Part shown: positions 48,515 to 60,250 of the stretch, one piece after another
Numbering within the stretch: the stretch's first letter is position 1
How the letters are laid out: every line of letters begins with the position of its first letter
DNA from: Chaenocephalus aceratus
Lineage: Eukaryota > Chordata > Actinopteri > Perciformes > Channichthyidae
Direction: 5' to 3'
Length of the DNA stretch: 64,000 bases
Assembly (NCBI GenBank): GCA_023974075.1
Contig: CM043796.1
Location: 26,331,615-26,395,614 of the forward strand
The notes under the pieces: generated by a model
What the model was told of the DNA's origin: nothing
What the model saw: the letters and a program-made list of their open reading frames with translations, nothing else
Databases searched by the model: none
Position numbers and translations under genes: made by a program

Positions 48515-48619
48515 ACTCTGAAGCGAAACACTGAATCCCTTCCTGCTATTCAACGGAGCCTAAACTTTGACCTATCATTCGAGGAACCCAACAAGACAGC
48601 AATCATGTCAGGAGGGTGA
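48515..48619 (+). CDS. Possible orphan terminal exon
   Basis: After a CACACAG acceptor-like site comes an open frame of 34 codons with protein-like composition: it opens TLKRNTESLPAIQ and ends KTAIMSGG before TGA. AATAAA follows at 48876. The frame extends upstream to 48422, but that part looks random. It cannot follow exon 4 of the mucin-like gene in frame, because a phase-2 join gives an early stop. It could join a phase-0 donor such as that of exon 2, or belong to an unseen transcript, or be chance. Confidence 0.25.
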   Translation, partial: TLKRNTESLPAIQRSLNFDLSFEEPNKTAIMSGG

Positions 48620-48881
48620 ATTCACAATAACTATTGCCTAAATATAATGTTAGGAATTGAATTTGGCTCCCTGATACCTGATCAACTATTGTATTTATTA
48701 TTGTGTAGGTATTGGTTGTGTGTAACGTTTTTTTCAGTGAGATTTTGCTTCGCTTGGGAGCTTAGGCTTTTCTGATATCTTGAATATTTAATACATTATT
48801 GTTTGTTTGCATTCAGGTGAAGAATAATGTGACAATATTTTATTGTGAGATATGATTGTATTTAATTGTTTGTGTAATAAA

Positions 48882-50531
48882 GCCATTAAGAAAGACTGTA
48901 AGTCCCTGTGATGGCCGTGTAGGGAACATGGAGAAACGTTGACGACTGTGAACACACAATGATCGAGTCATTGGTGGCAGACTTTCATTTTCCTGTCTAA
49001 ATGATTTGCTTTGACTTTTGAGTCTTCATCTACAGTAGCAACCATCATCAATCAAAATTAGGATCTGTGAAGAACTTCAGTTTATGACCTATACAAATAA
49101 TAACATTACCACCAACACAGCAGTACTTTGTTTAGTGCAAAAGCTAGCACAGTTTACATTATACCTGCTTGATTTTAGCACGTTAGCATTGCCGGAGTGA
49201 ACATGTTACCATGCTATAGTTAGCATTGCGCTAACAATTACAGCCTCAGAGAGCAGTTAGCATGGCCATCAATCTTTTTCGAAGCTTCCTGGCTTTGTGT
49301 TTGGGCACAACATGAGGTTGTTTGTTGGGATATTTATAACAATAATCTAAGTCATAATTCTATTTGCTGCTGCACATTTTGACCTACGGAAACGTAGCCA
49401 CTTCAGTAATGTTAATATAAAAGTGGGGCTAGAAAAAATCAATCGGTACATTTGTTGAATTAGAAATGATAGAGTCATGAAAAATAATCTTTAGGGTTCA
49501 GATCTTTATTTATGTCCTGCAAAATATCTAATGTAGCTATCTCAACCGAAAAGCATGGCCGCTTTAAAACATGTGAAACACATTGATGTGATACTGTGTT
49601 TACTTAAAACACACATGGATGCTGAGGTTCAGTTCAGCACAATATCTTCAGCTCCTCAATGGGCTGCAGAGCATGTATTAGTGGACGCTTTAATAACTGT
49701 CCTGTCATCACTGCCCTCCCATCGTATCTGCTCCCATTCTTTATCTTCCTCAAGCCCCTCTCCTAAGGCATCTTCCTCTCGAGCCCACGCTCTTCTTCTT
49801 CTCTCTCCCTATTTCACCCAACACCATCCGCCTCATGTTGTTTGTCCAACCTCCCATCTCAATTGAAATTCACACAATATCAACTCTGGCTTTGTTACTC
49901 GTGTAATTTAAAGAAAGCGACTCATCTATTGTTGTCTTTTGGCCACAACATTCAGAACGGCATTATTGCTTATCATTAACTAGCAGTGTGCAGAAATAAC
50001 TGAATACATCCAGTTATGTTCGTCTCTTTCGTGTTACAGTTTAACACTTAATTTTCTAATTTGTTCTAAGGTTTACTTCCTGTTGTCTTCATTTCAGATC
50101 TTTTCAGGTAAAAGTAGAAATGCTATCATGTAAAAAGTGCTTCTATTTCTTAAATATTGCATATAAAACGTATACATTTCCTTGATTGATGATTGTATGC
50201 ATGCAATGGACTAAGATGTCATTACAATTAAATAATGTAAACCAAAATAATTAAACTTGCACCAAAAAGTACAATGCACTATTTATTGTTTCCTCTCTCT
50301 CTGTCTCCCTTATATGTTCAACTTGATCAGCGCATTTTTCGAAAAAGTATAAATGATATCAAATACTCAAGTACTTGATGTACAAAAGCATAGCAGTGTA
50401 AATGTTCTTAGTCACTCTTCACCACTGCTACAGCCCCGCTGTATTTGTCCTTGTTACTGGGCAGCAGCAGTAATAATAGAGGGAGCAGATTTCTGTGATG
50501 CACAGCTATTATCAGGCCTTAAATACTCCAA

Positions 50532-50536
<5 letters not shown>
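48882..50536. other. No gene recognised
   Basis: Intergenic. The 103-codon frame at 49555-49866 is Ser/His/Pro-rich at its end and has no support. Confidence 0.4.
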
Positions 50537-50613
<77 letters not shown>

Positions 50614-50617
50614 TGTG
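50537..50617. repeat. (GT)n microsatellite
   Basis: About 38 GT units with a GTAT interruption at the 3' end, directly joined to the next repeat. Confidence 0.95.
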
Positions 50618-50870
50618 GCCTAGCATTACTATACTTGTGGGGACCTAAATCTGTTTACACAGTCACGTGTGGGGACTCGCCTCCCTTATGGGGACAAATT
50701 GGAGGTCCCCATGAGGGGAATCATTAATTTTAGGGTGAAGACTTGGTAAGGTTTAGGATTAGGGTAAGGGTTAGGGTTAGGCATGTGTTGGTTATGGTTA
50801 AGGTTAGGATAAGTCTCCAAGAAATGTATGTAAATCAATGTAAGGTCCCCTGAAGTGATGTATACATGGT

Positions 50871-50872
<2 letters not shown>
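50618..50872. repeat. Teleost repeat with TTAGGG-like core between GT tracts
   Basis: GGCCTAGCATTACTATACTTGTGGGGACC, then a telomere-like stretch (TTAGGATTAGGGTAAGGGTTAGGGTTAGG at 50754-50782), then AGGTCCCCTGAAGTGATGTATACATG. This block, bordered by (GT)n on both sides, is widespread in fish genomes. The GGTTAGG core is shorter and more degenerate than a true telomeric tract. Confidence 0.75.
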
Positions 50873-50967
<95 letters not shown>

Positions 50968-50973
50968 TGTGTA
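50873..50973. repeat. (GT)n microsatellite
   Basis: About 48 GT units with one GTAT interruption near the end. Confidence 0.95.
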
Positions 50974-50984
50974 ACAACAACAAT

Positions 50985-51781
<797 letters not shown>

Positions 51782-52274
51782 CTTTTCTCTCTATCATGTT
51801 TCACTTGCTCAAACAGTTTGAAACCACAGTCTGACAGCATGCAGTATACACACAATAAGGGAGGTGGCTTACATCCGTCTTAAAAAACTATATTTTAAAG
51901 ATTTACCATTTAAATGAACAATAATATATCAGGATGATAATGAGTCTGTTACATAGACAATGGGATTCTCTTATAATCATAGAGAAATTACAATATGTTT
52001 CTGTATACATATGATGCCTAAGTAAATGTGTGTATGTTCCCGATACTGTAGTTTAATATGTATGAATGCATATTGTGCAATGTCTGTTGCCTCATACTCT
52101 ATGAGTTATACAGTATCTATTTGTGTCTGATCCTCTTTTCTCATTTCTAATGATACTTAGAATACTTTTTGCAGGTATTATCATAATCCATCAGGTACAA
52201 ATCCTACATTTGACCTGCACTAGAGAAAAAGAAAGTATCCAGAGTTATAACAATTCACATTTATGGCACCATAA
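51782..52274. other. Spacer between duplication copies
   Basis: No gene or repeat recognised. Confidence 0.4.
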
Positions 52275-52561
52275 ATATTAGCAAACACCAGGAAACAGAA
52301 ACCATCAATGTTTCCTTTATCTGGAAAGTGGTTGTAGGTTTTACTTTCTGCCTCATGGGAGACCGACTCATTCTACAAAGTTTAACAGACAGCTACACAA
52401 AACTGGTTAAATATGGGTTCAGAAATGGGCATTTGGTGTTAGCAATGTGAAGTGTTTCTCTTCATGTGTAATGTTAGTGACTTTTACCACCAGTAGATGT
52501 CACTAATCATGGTTTGTAACATACGAGTTTCAATGCAGAGGGTGTGAGGAATACAACATAT

Positions 52562-52732
<171 letters not shown>

Positions 52733-52926
52733 CTGAAAAACACTTTAAATGAGCCCTTTTTTTATTTGATTTGGTTTTGTTAAGGTACAGGGTAACTAAA
52801 AGATATTTTTTTTGCATGTCAAAGATCAATTCAGCATTTTATTTCTCACTTCTTGTTATTAATATGCCAAATGTATTCAATGTATTCCTCTATTCAAATG
52901 ATAAGAAGGCCAACATGTGACCTGGC

Positions 52927-54394
52927 CAGTGGCGTAACAAGTTTGTGATTGGCCCCGGTGCAAATATTTTTTTGCCCCCCCCCCAACTCAGCGTTGCTTG
53001 CTTTTTTTTTTTCTCTCTCTCTCTCCACTTTCAAAATCTATTTAAAACTCATAACAAACACACAAAATTCCCAAAGTTGAAATTAACTAATTAAATAAAC
53101 GAAACGAAAAATATAGCCTACTTATAACATAAAACGGAGCATTATTTATTTCTACTTGAATGTCGCACTGCACCCGCTTTGCGATTATGTAAATTATCTC
53201 ATTTTGAACAGCTGGACTCAAGTATTTCACAGAACCTTGTGGTCGCTCAACAAGTTCTTTCAGAACCGGATCGTAACATGCTAAAAGTTCTATCATACTG
53301 AGAAAGTTCCCACTGTTGGGCTGTCCAAGAATCTCCCTATGTCCTCTAAAAGCCAAGTTACAAGTGGCCAGAGTGATTGTAATATTGACAATACGCTCAA
53401 GTACCTGTCTCCAGTAATTAGCAGCATTCATTGCATTCCTCTCCATGTTTGAGATTGTGCATGTGAGTCAATCCTCGCAGACAACGCATGTCCACGCATC
53501 ACTGTAGAATGGTGCACCTCGGTCTGCGAACAGCCAGCACGGCTCACAATAGGCACAGTCCAGGGTGGGGGAGTAACACAGCCATGTCCGTGGAAGTTTG
53601 ATATCTGCTTTGGTAGTGGTGGTGTAATACATCTCGGAGAAACACCTGTTTCCTTGATGTGTGTCTCTGGGGAATGGGCCGGTAGGCCTACATGGACCGG
53701 TTTCTATAATATAGCCTTTGATCTTGGCGTCGGGGGTCTCAATAGCGCCATAGAGTCCCCTATTGGTTGGGGGCGGGGCCCTTGCGGGAACTGTAGGACC
53801 ACCGCCGGGCACAGCCAAATCCATCCTCTCCTCCTGGCTCATGGCTGGAGAAGAAGGTCGCACAGCCACGGATACAGCTTCACTTGTGGAGCTAGATGAT
53901 GGTGAGGCAGGTGAGCTATCCTAGCCTCCGGCTCCGTCAACATTACCAACGTTAGCGTTCGATTTCGAGGACGATGTATGACAAAAAAAACGGTCTAGTT
54001 TTGTCTGTTTAGCCTTTACATCTCCTTGTTCTCTCTTGTCCTTTCTCTTTTGAGCGCCGCTCTTGTGTTTTGGTTTGCTGTACATTATAAATGCAAGCTA
54101 TTCAATTTGTTATAATTCTGCCGATCTTGCTGCTGCTATAGCTGTGTAGTACATATCACTTTTGATGTTGATTTAACGGTTCGCTCGTCACGCAAGATAT
54201 CACATGACATGAAAGGGAGCAAGGTCATTGGACAGACAAATTACAAATTAATTTAGGTTGCTAGGTTACTTTGAAGACTGCGTGAACCAGTCAATGCCAT
54301 TGGGGCCCGAAAATAAAATATATATTAAAAAAAAAAAAAATTATACTTTTATTTTTTTTATTTTTTGGCTGCACCGGCGATAGTTACGCCACTG
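52927..54394 (-). mobile_element. hAT transposon, internally deleted
   Basis: 1468 bp. The ends CAGTGGCGTAAC and GTTACGCCACTG are perfect inverted repeats. An exact 8-bp target duplication GACCTGGC lies at 52919-52926 and 54395-54402. It contains minus-strand transposase remnants. The undisturbed target survives in duplication copy A (51589-51596). Confidence 0.95.
53087..54085 (-). pseudogene. hAT transposase remnant (TTF-type zinc finger / DUF4371 kind)
   Basis: Encodes the N-terminal part of a hAT-superfamily transposase of the type with a TTF zinc finger followed by DUF4371. The frame from 54085 starts MYSKPKHKSGAQKRKDKREQ, a basic nuclear-localisation-like start usual in this family. 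One in-frame TAG at 53923-53921 interrupts it. The same frame then runs to 53468 with the finger segment PRTWLCYSPTLDCAYCEPCW. A second frame (53446-53087) holds AANYWRQVLERIV, NLAFRGHRE, SGNFLSMIELLA and AKRVQCDI, which precede the catalytic core in relatives. The region linking the two frames is missing and the C-terminal RNase-H-like catalytic half is deleted, so the protein cannot be active. Family naming is from recognition of these motifs. Confidence 0.85.
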
Positions 54395-54611
54395 GACCTG
54401 GCTGTTTCTCTTTGAGTGCGTAACATTCAGTGCCACCTGGGAATAAACTGTACATTATATGCGTTTTATTTTATTACTGATTGGATAAATACAGATGTAG
54501 AAAAACTTGAGGAGAGAGTGTCATTAGCTGGCAGTAATTCTTAGAGAAAATATGGCACAATGTGCTCGATACACAGAGATGTTGTCCGACTTTGTGAAAC
54601 AGGAAGAGGCA

Positions 54612-56673
54612 CTGTCAGAGCATTTCAAAGATTGATTGTCGATGTTGTGTGAAAAGCATTTCAGCAAAACATATTTTGAAACGACGTTACCCATCCCAGC
54701 TTTACCTAACATGCCTGAGTAAGAACTTCCTGTGCATCACCATCATTGCAAAAAGACTGTGGTTTGATGACGGTAAGAATTAACCAGATTAAGGAATTTC
54801 CCCTGGAAAAGTAATCAGAAAGTTTCCAGAGCTGTTGCTGTTACTGACTCAGAATAGACTGACTAAGATTGTTGTAAGTCATTTACATGTGCTGTGACAT
54901 GATTGAAGATGTATTTACCGTTGCAGTGTGTGTCATGCTGTTGGAGACATGTGTTGTGTGTGCTGTGATGATGATGGATATACTTGTGTCTGTGTGTGTT
55001 TTACCACCAACTAATACATTACAGTAGCAGTTCTCTGTGCAGTACTGCAGTTGTGTTAGTGTCGTTTTCTTGTGGTTGATGATATATGACCCGCAATAGC
55101 AAAATCAGTCAGGTGTCGCAACATAAACAAGGATTTATCTAATCTTTATTTAATCAGAGGGAATGAGAAGCAGCTGGGTGATTGGGTGATGTAGATGAAG
55201 CTGTGGTTGGGAAGGGCAGAGAAGAAGAGAAAAGTGGAAGCACGTTTGGAAACGAGGGAATGCCCCGGCGAATAACGAGTACGGCCAATGACACGCTGCT
55301 ATAAATTCGGTGTCTGATAAAATTAAAATACTTCTGTCTCTTGTTTGCTTCCATACTGGTGTTTTTCCAAATTATATTTTCAATGGTCACCATCTTAGTT
55401 TAGCACGCTAACATTATTTTGCTACTGTAGTCCATAGTAACCATACATAACAGCTGAAGCTAATGGAATTCCCTTAGCTTTGCATTGGTTGATCATCCGA
55501 ATGATCCTACAAGAAAATCAAAGCATTACAGTTTTTCCTCTGGGGAAAATGACCATGTATGTACCACATTTCACATTTCACAGTAATCCAATAATCTATA
55601 TATTGTATGAACAGTTTCACCCCAAAACCAGATGCACATCTGTGCAGCATTGAAGTCATTAGGGTTCATCTCTTGGGAAGCATGAATGTTGTTGCAAATA
55701 TATCTAGTATGTGTTGGGAAAATTGAGAACTTTAACTCACTTTAGTAACAAGAAATTAGCTAATCGTTTGGATTCATTTTCACAAAACCAGTGATATTTT
55801 GTCATCATAATGGTGCTACAGAAAAAGTGAGAGATGTACCTGAGGAATAACAACACGGTGGACATGAACATTCATAAAAAAAACAATCCACCAGTTGTTA
55901 AGACATTTCTTTCCTTCCCTAGAGACATCACAATGTTGCTAAGAAATACCACTCGTTCATATTAGCTAAGAGTTAGGGTTCGGGTTGTTTTGTTGGACCC
56001 ACAGTCCAAAACCCAATATAGATAAAGTACTAACATCAAAGGGGCAACAAGGGTAAGTTCGGCATGTTTGCTAATATTTTTTAAAAATACCTTATTTATT
56101 CATTGTTGCTGATTAACTCAAATCATATATTAGTTTATTAATGGTTTCAGCTCTGGAAATAGGAAAAAGTATTCTTAGGGTCAGCGGGTTTCACGACTTA
56201 CGATGTTGCCGGTTGGCATTGGTTTCATATGGTTACCCAGGAGGTTTTATCTCTTTCGGGATTGTTTATTATGTTAATGTGGATCCTTACATTTCTCATT
56301 GGAAACCTTTTCATGATGCATCTTGTTCATAATTCACCCTGAGGTGTTTTTTCACAGGAGGAAGAGAGAGTAAGAGAGGAGGGGGGAGTTTCTGAGTAGT
56401 GCGGTCACACAGTGGTGTCACACATACATGCAGGTCTGATCAAAGTGTGGCTACACACTGACTCTACTGTTACACTCCACTGGCTGCTCAACCTAGAGCC
56501 TGAACGTTGGATCATTCATCCTTCACCTCATGCAGAATTCCTTCGCCATTTGTAATTTCTCCGTTGCCTTCTGCCACAACGTCACATTTCACTTTAGCCT
56601 TTAACCCAAAGCATCAACCAACGTCCAATCCAAACATTTTCATTTTGTTTTGCCCTTTGCAATTATGTTATGG
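54612..56673. other. No gene recognised
   Basis: Intergenic DNA. No supported exon. Confidence 0.4.
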
Positions 56674-56990
56674 TTAAAGGTGGGGTAGGTAATTTTGGAG
56701 AAACCAGCTCGAGTGCGCTAGAATTTGAAAATACACAACCGGAAAAAATCTGCCCCTTCCTTCAGACTTCCTTACAGAGCCCCTCGTCAACACACACAAA
56801 AACGCGCACATGACCAATGAGGGCACGAGATAAGTTTGTGTACAGATGGAAGGCTGACAGGCAGGTAGGCCATCCAGTTACTTTAGCCGGGCCGGCTCAG
56901 ATGATTGGTCGTGCTTTTTACAGTACCACGACTTCCACAGATGACATATTTGTATGGATTTTTTGTCAAAGCACTTAAGATATTCATTGC
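56674..56990. mobile_element. TTAA-flanked element, family A copy 3 (inverted, truncated)
   Basis: Starts TTAAAGGTGGGGTAGGTAAT after TTAA at 56674 and runs in the opposite orientation to copies 1 and 2: ATTTGAAAATACACAACCGG appears near the left end. It contains the GGGCCGGC segment of copy 1. It fades near 56990 before the second terminus. Confidence 0.8.
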
Positions 56991-57079
56991 GTTACCGTTA
57001 ATACAGATGGTTGTGACAGACATAGGCTATTACAGGAAACAAACTAGAAGGACCCCTATGACATTCTGAGGTAAATATA

Positions 57080-57288
57080 TACACTGAAAAAACTGAAACT
57101 TTGACTTTAATAAAATGTATTATGTCAACAAATTTCACAACACTGTATTAGGTTAGTTGAAAGCAATAACATTCAGTTGAAATAAGATCAACTTAATATT
57201 ATCGCTTTCAACTAACCTAATACAGTTTTGTGAAACATATTCAGATAATACATTTAATTAAAGTCAACGTGTCAGTTTTTTCAGTGTA
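57080..57288. mobile_element. Fold-back TIR element upstream of the SCPP gene
   Basis: The ends TACACTGAAAAAACTGA and TCAGTTTTTTCAGTGTA are perfect inverted repeats. Most of the element is palindromic: GTATTAGGTTAGTTGAAAGC and its complement flank a short centre near 57180. It ends about 320 bp before the TATA box at 57608. Non-coding. Confidence 0.85.
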
Positions 57289-57607
57289 TGTATAGTATAT
57301 GTATATTTGATCAAATCCAGGAAGATTTGGGCTAGATTGCACTTCACTTGTTGCTGGTATTTTATACACACTTTGGAGTCCCATATTTAAAATTCCAAGA
57401 ACATGTTGACGTCAAATATCCGCAAATGTGTCAAAGTCCTGACTCTGGACTCAAAACAAACATGTTTTCCAATGATTCATGCATCCTCTTGGGTGATATA
57501 TTACCGCAGTACATTTCCTCTCCTCTCCCTCCCCTCTGACCCAGTCTTGCCCAATCCTCCCCACAGGGTCCGATGCCAGTCACATCATCTGGGACGTCCT
57601 GGCAGAA

Positions 57608-57615
57608 TATATAAG
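57608..57615 (+). promoter_or_regulatory. TATA box of the SCPP-like gene
   Basis: TATATAAG, preceded by ACGTCCTGGCAGAA. Transcription would start near 57640, giving a first exon of about 115 nt that ends at the GTAAGT donor (57755). Confidence 0.65.
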
Positions 57616-57639
57616 CAGCAGCCACTCCTGCATGGAGAC

Positions 57640-57754
57640 ATCCTTCTGAACTGAAACCAAGAGCGATTACAGCTACAGAGAATCCCATTGATTATATTCA
57701 GGATTTAAGAGAAGTGGGAAAGAAAAAGAACAGATCTGGTTCTACAGAAAACGT
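57640..57754 (+). other. Non-coding exon 1 of the SCPP-like gene
   Basis: Begins about 30 bp after the TATA box and ends at ACGT|GTAAGT. No useful ATG. A wholly untranslated first exon is a standard SCPP gene feature. The start is an estimate. Confidence 0.6.
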
Positions 57755-58012
57755 GTAAGTTTGTTTTAAATGTTTTATTTGAATGTGATGAACTGTTTTA
57801 AATCTTTAAAAAGGTTTTCAGTGTTATAATAGGTATGTGAATATGTATGTCGTTAGAAAACATGTTTTAATTTGTATTATATACACCTTTTTGAGGATAG
57901 TAATTCTCCACTGTACATCATATTTCTATAGTCACTGGTAGTGCGTTGGCGGTATATGTGAATGTGTTGTTCTTTGTGGCTTCCCTCCCTTGCAGACAAG
58001 AACCAATCAGAG

Positions 58013-60104
58013 ATGGAGCTTCTGACAACCGCCTTAATCATCGCTATCCTGTCTACAACAGCATCCGCTAAGCCGGTAAGCTAAAGCAACATATACAACT
58101 TCCTTCTTCCTCCTCCCTCACTGATCTTTCCTTCTCAACAACTGTGCCTGTTGTATTTTGTTTCATTCACTTTCACAACTGAGGTTTTCAACCCTGTGCT
58201 ACAGTAAAACTGATTATTGCTCTATTACCGATTCTATTTGAGGTGTTCTACTAATGTAATTATTCTATGGTGAACGAATTAAGGCATTTCCCTTTTAAAT
58301 ATTCCCTCTGTGGATCAAATGTTTTGGTTTGTCGATGAAATACTTGCATTACACAATGAACACAAGACTTTTACATTTAGTGGTTTTTACAGTTACGCCT
58401 CTAAAATTGCTACATTATGAGTTGCATGTTGGGTTTGTTGCACCCAACACATTCAGGCCATGTGTTGTAACTATGTAACTTTTCTGAGGACACAATGTAC
58501 TTTAGGTTTTACATTTGGTTAATTGTTACCCACATTCATTTACAAATAAGTAGATCAGCTGATTGGCAAGCAGAACTTAAATTACCTTTTAATTAATCAG
58601 TTTATACTTAATATCCTGTGTTTGACAATTATTAGGTCAAAAATAATAAGTGCTTTATCGGCCTGAAAAGAGAAATTATGTTTGCAATATCACGTCAATT
58701 CTTATAGACATTTAGGAAATTAACAAAAGGATTGTGAGTTTTAATTGTGTAACAATAACCAGCAATGTGAGCACTCCCTATGTGACTTGTGGATACTTGT
58801 CTTTAATTGCATACGTAACCTAATATAAGCCCAGAGCATTTGGTTTCACACAGGACACAAACCTTATGACAAAGCTGATAAATGAATATAGTTCTGGGAT
58901 GATTGCTCATCAAACCTTCAGTAGACATCGGTGAGGAAACGGTGGCGTTGTGTTTTTAAACTAACTATATTTCACATCTTGTATGCATAGCGTAACGGAC
59001 ACCCTATACATTGTAACTAAACAAAAATCATAAGATGACCCTTTATTAATAACCAAGGGGGAATGCATGTATCCACTTGTACACACACATTACAAATGCA
59101 TAGGACCTATCCAAATATGTATACACATGCACTTTTTATGGAGAGGTGCCAGAGAGTGCCAGGTTCTCCGGCAGCTGTTGGGGGTTCGATTCCTTGCTCA
59201 ACGACACCTCGGCAGTTGACAGTTGAAGTGTATTTTTTGGTGAACTGGCACCTTTCCGTATTTTTTTGTCCAGTCGTGACGTGAACCAGCAATCCTTCAG
59301 TTCCCAAGTCGCTACAGACTGAGCTGAATACATGGGTTTGGATGTCAAGATAAGACTTTATTTACCCCGAAGGAAATTGTTGTGCCAGAGTTACAAAAAT
59401 ACAATGAACACAGCAGCATAATAATAAAACTGTACACTAAAAGTGCAGTAAAAAGAGCAATTCAATATCTACAGGAAACATAGACGGACACTTAATTAAT
59501 GTAAATATTAACAGTATTTAGTAGTGCGAAAAAACGTAGTGGCAGATACGTAATTGCACGTCAAATGGGAAATTGTGTGCTTTAACACCAACAGTGGCAG
59601 TAACAACATATCTCTCATTTTCTATTCCCTCCCTAGATTGGTTGGCGTCGGCATCAGGATGCTGACATCGCTGAAAATGACCAGATGCAAGGACGGCTGG
59701 GGATGTATCGCAGGGGGGCTTCGTGGTCTTCAGAATCTTCGAGCTACAGTGACTCATCTTCAGAGTCGAGTGAGTCACTGGAGTCTGAATCTAGTGAATC
59801 TTCGGAGAGTCAGTCTTCGGAGAGTCAATCTTCGGAGGAGTCCTCTGAGGAACGTCCATTCACCGATCAGACAACTACGGGCGTGACCCCCACTGCCATG
59901 ACAACCATCACTAATGTAAAAAGGAGTACGCCGACCCCTGAGCCAGACACAGGGAGCACAGATGGGCCGACTGATTCAGGGAAAACAGTCCCGCCAGCAA
60001 CACCGACCCCATCTGATGGTACCACGTCATCTGGATGTACTCAGTGTTTTACCTTGACGATTCCAACGGTAGTTCCCATCACAGAAGTAAGAGGAGACAA
60101 CTAA
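58013..60104 (+). CDS. SCPP-like secreted acidic phosphoprotein
   Basis: Coding exons 58013-58075 (exon 2 starts at 57996) and 59637-60104, phase-0 GT-AG intron, 176 residues. Exon 2 encodes the signal peptide MELLTTALIIAILSTTASA plus KP, so the signal and the first two mature residues share an exon, as in secretory calcium-binding phosphoproteins. Residues 50-93 are Ser/Glu-rich with many S-x-E sites, the motif phosphorylated by the Golgi kinase FAM20C. 94-153 is Thr/Pro-rich with likely O-glycosylation. CTQC (155-158) and a C-terminal RGD (173-175) follow. A possible donor after Glu171 (60087, GTAAGA) and an acceptor at 60168-60169 would replace the last five residues with VKYHTKISVL. Function by family: secreted, calcium-binding matrix protein of bone, scale, tooth or epithelium. 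Which teleost SCPP it is (SCPP1- or SPP1-like, or lineage-specific) cannot be settled here. Confidence 0.85.
59146..59340. repeat. Fish interspersed repeat in SCPP intron 2
   Basis: GTTGGGGGTTCGATTCCTTGCTCAACGACACCTCGGCAGTTG, TGAACTGGCACCTTTCCG, AACCAGCAATCCTTCAGTTCCCAAGTCGCTACAGACTGAGCT occur in order, as in a widespread teleost repeat. The GGTTCGATTCC phrase resembles a tRNA B box, but the rest does not fold as a tRNA. Confidence 0.65.
59343..59420 (-). repeat. LINE/SINE tail in SCPP intron 2
   Basis: GTCAAGATAAGACTTTATTTACCCCGAAGGAAATTGTTGTGCCAGAG, reverse complement of a common fish 3' end, directly abutting the previous repeat. Confidence 0.65.
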
Positions 60105-60228
60105 CCAACGGCATTCATATGCCCATCAAATGTAATCCTTCTCACATGTCTCTTGTGTTGCTATGACAGGTTAAGTATCACAAAGATTTCTGTTCTATAA
60201 ATGTCTGTTACGCCTATGGCCTGCTGAA

Positions 60229-60234
60229 TAAAGC
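60229..60234 (+). terminator. Poly(A) signal of the SCPP-like gene
   Basis: AATAAA 125 bp after the TAA of the unspliced model, or 27 bp after the stop of the alternative spliced model. It is the first canonical signal. Confidence 0.75.
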
Positions 60235-60250
60235 GTTACAATAGCAGTTG

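Noticed and set aside
50754..50782. Second true interstitial telomere
   Set aside because: TTAGGG-like units here are irregular and belong to a widespread dispersed repeat between GT tracts.
59160..59200. Possible tRNA-derived gene (GGTTCGATTCC box)
   Set aside because: No A box at the right spacing and no cloverleaf; part of a known-type fish repeat.
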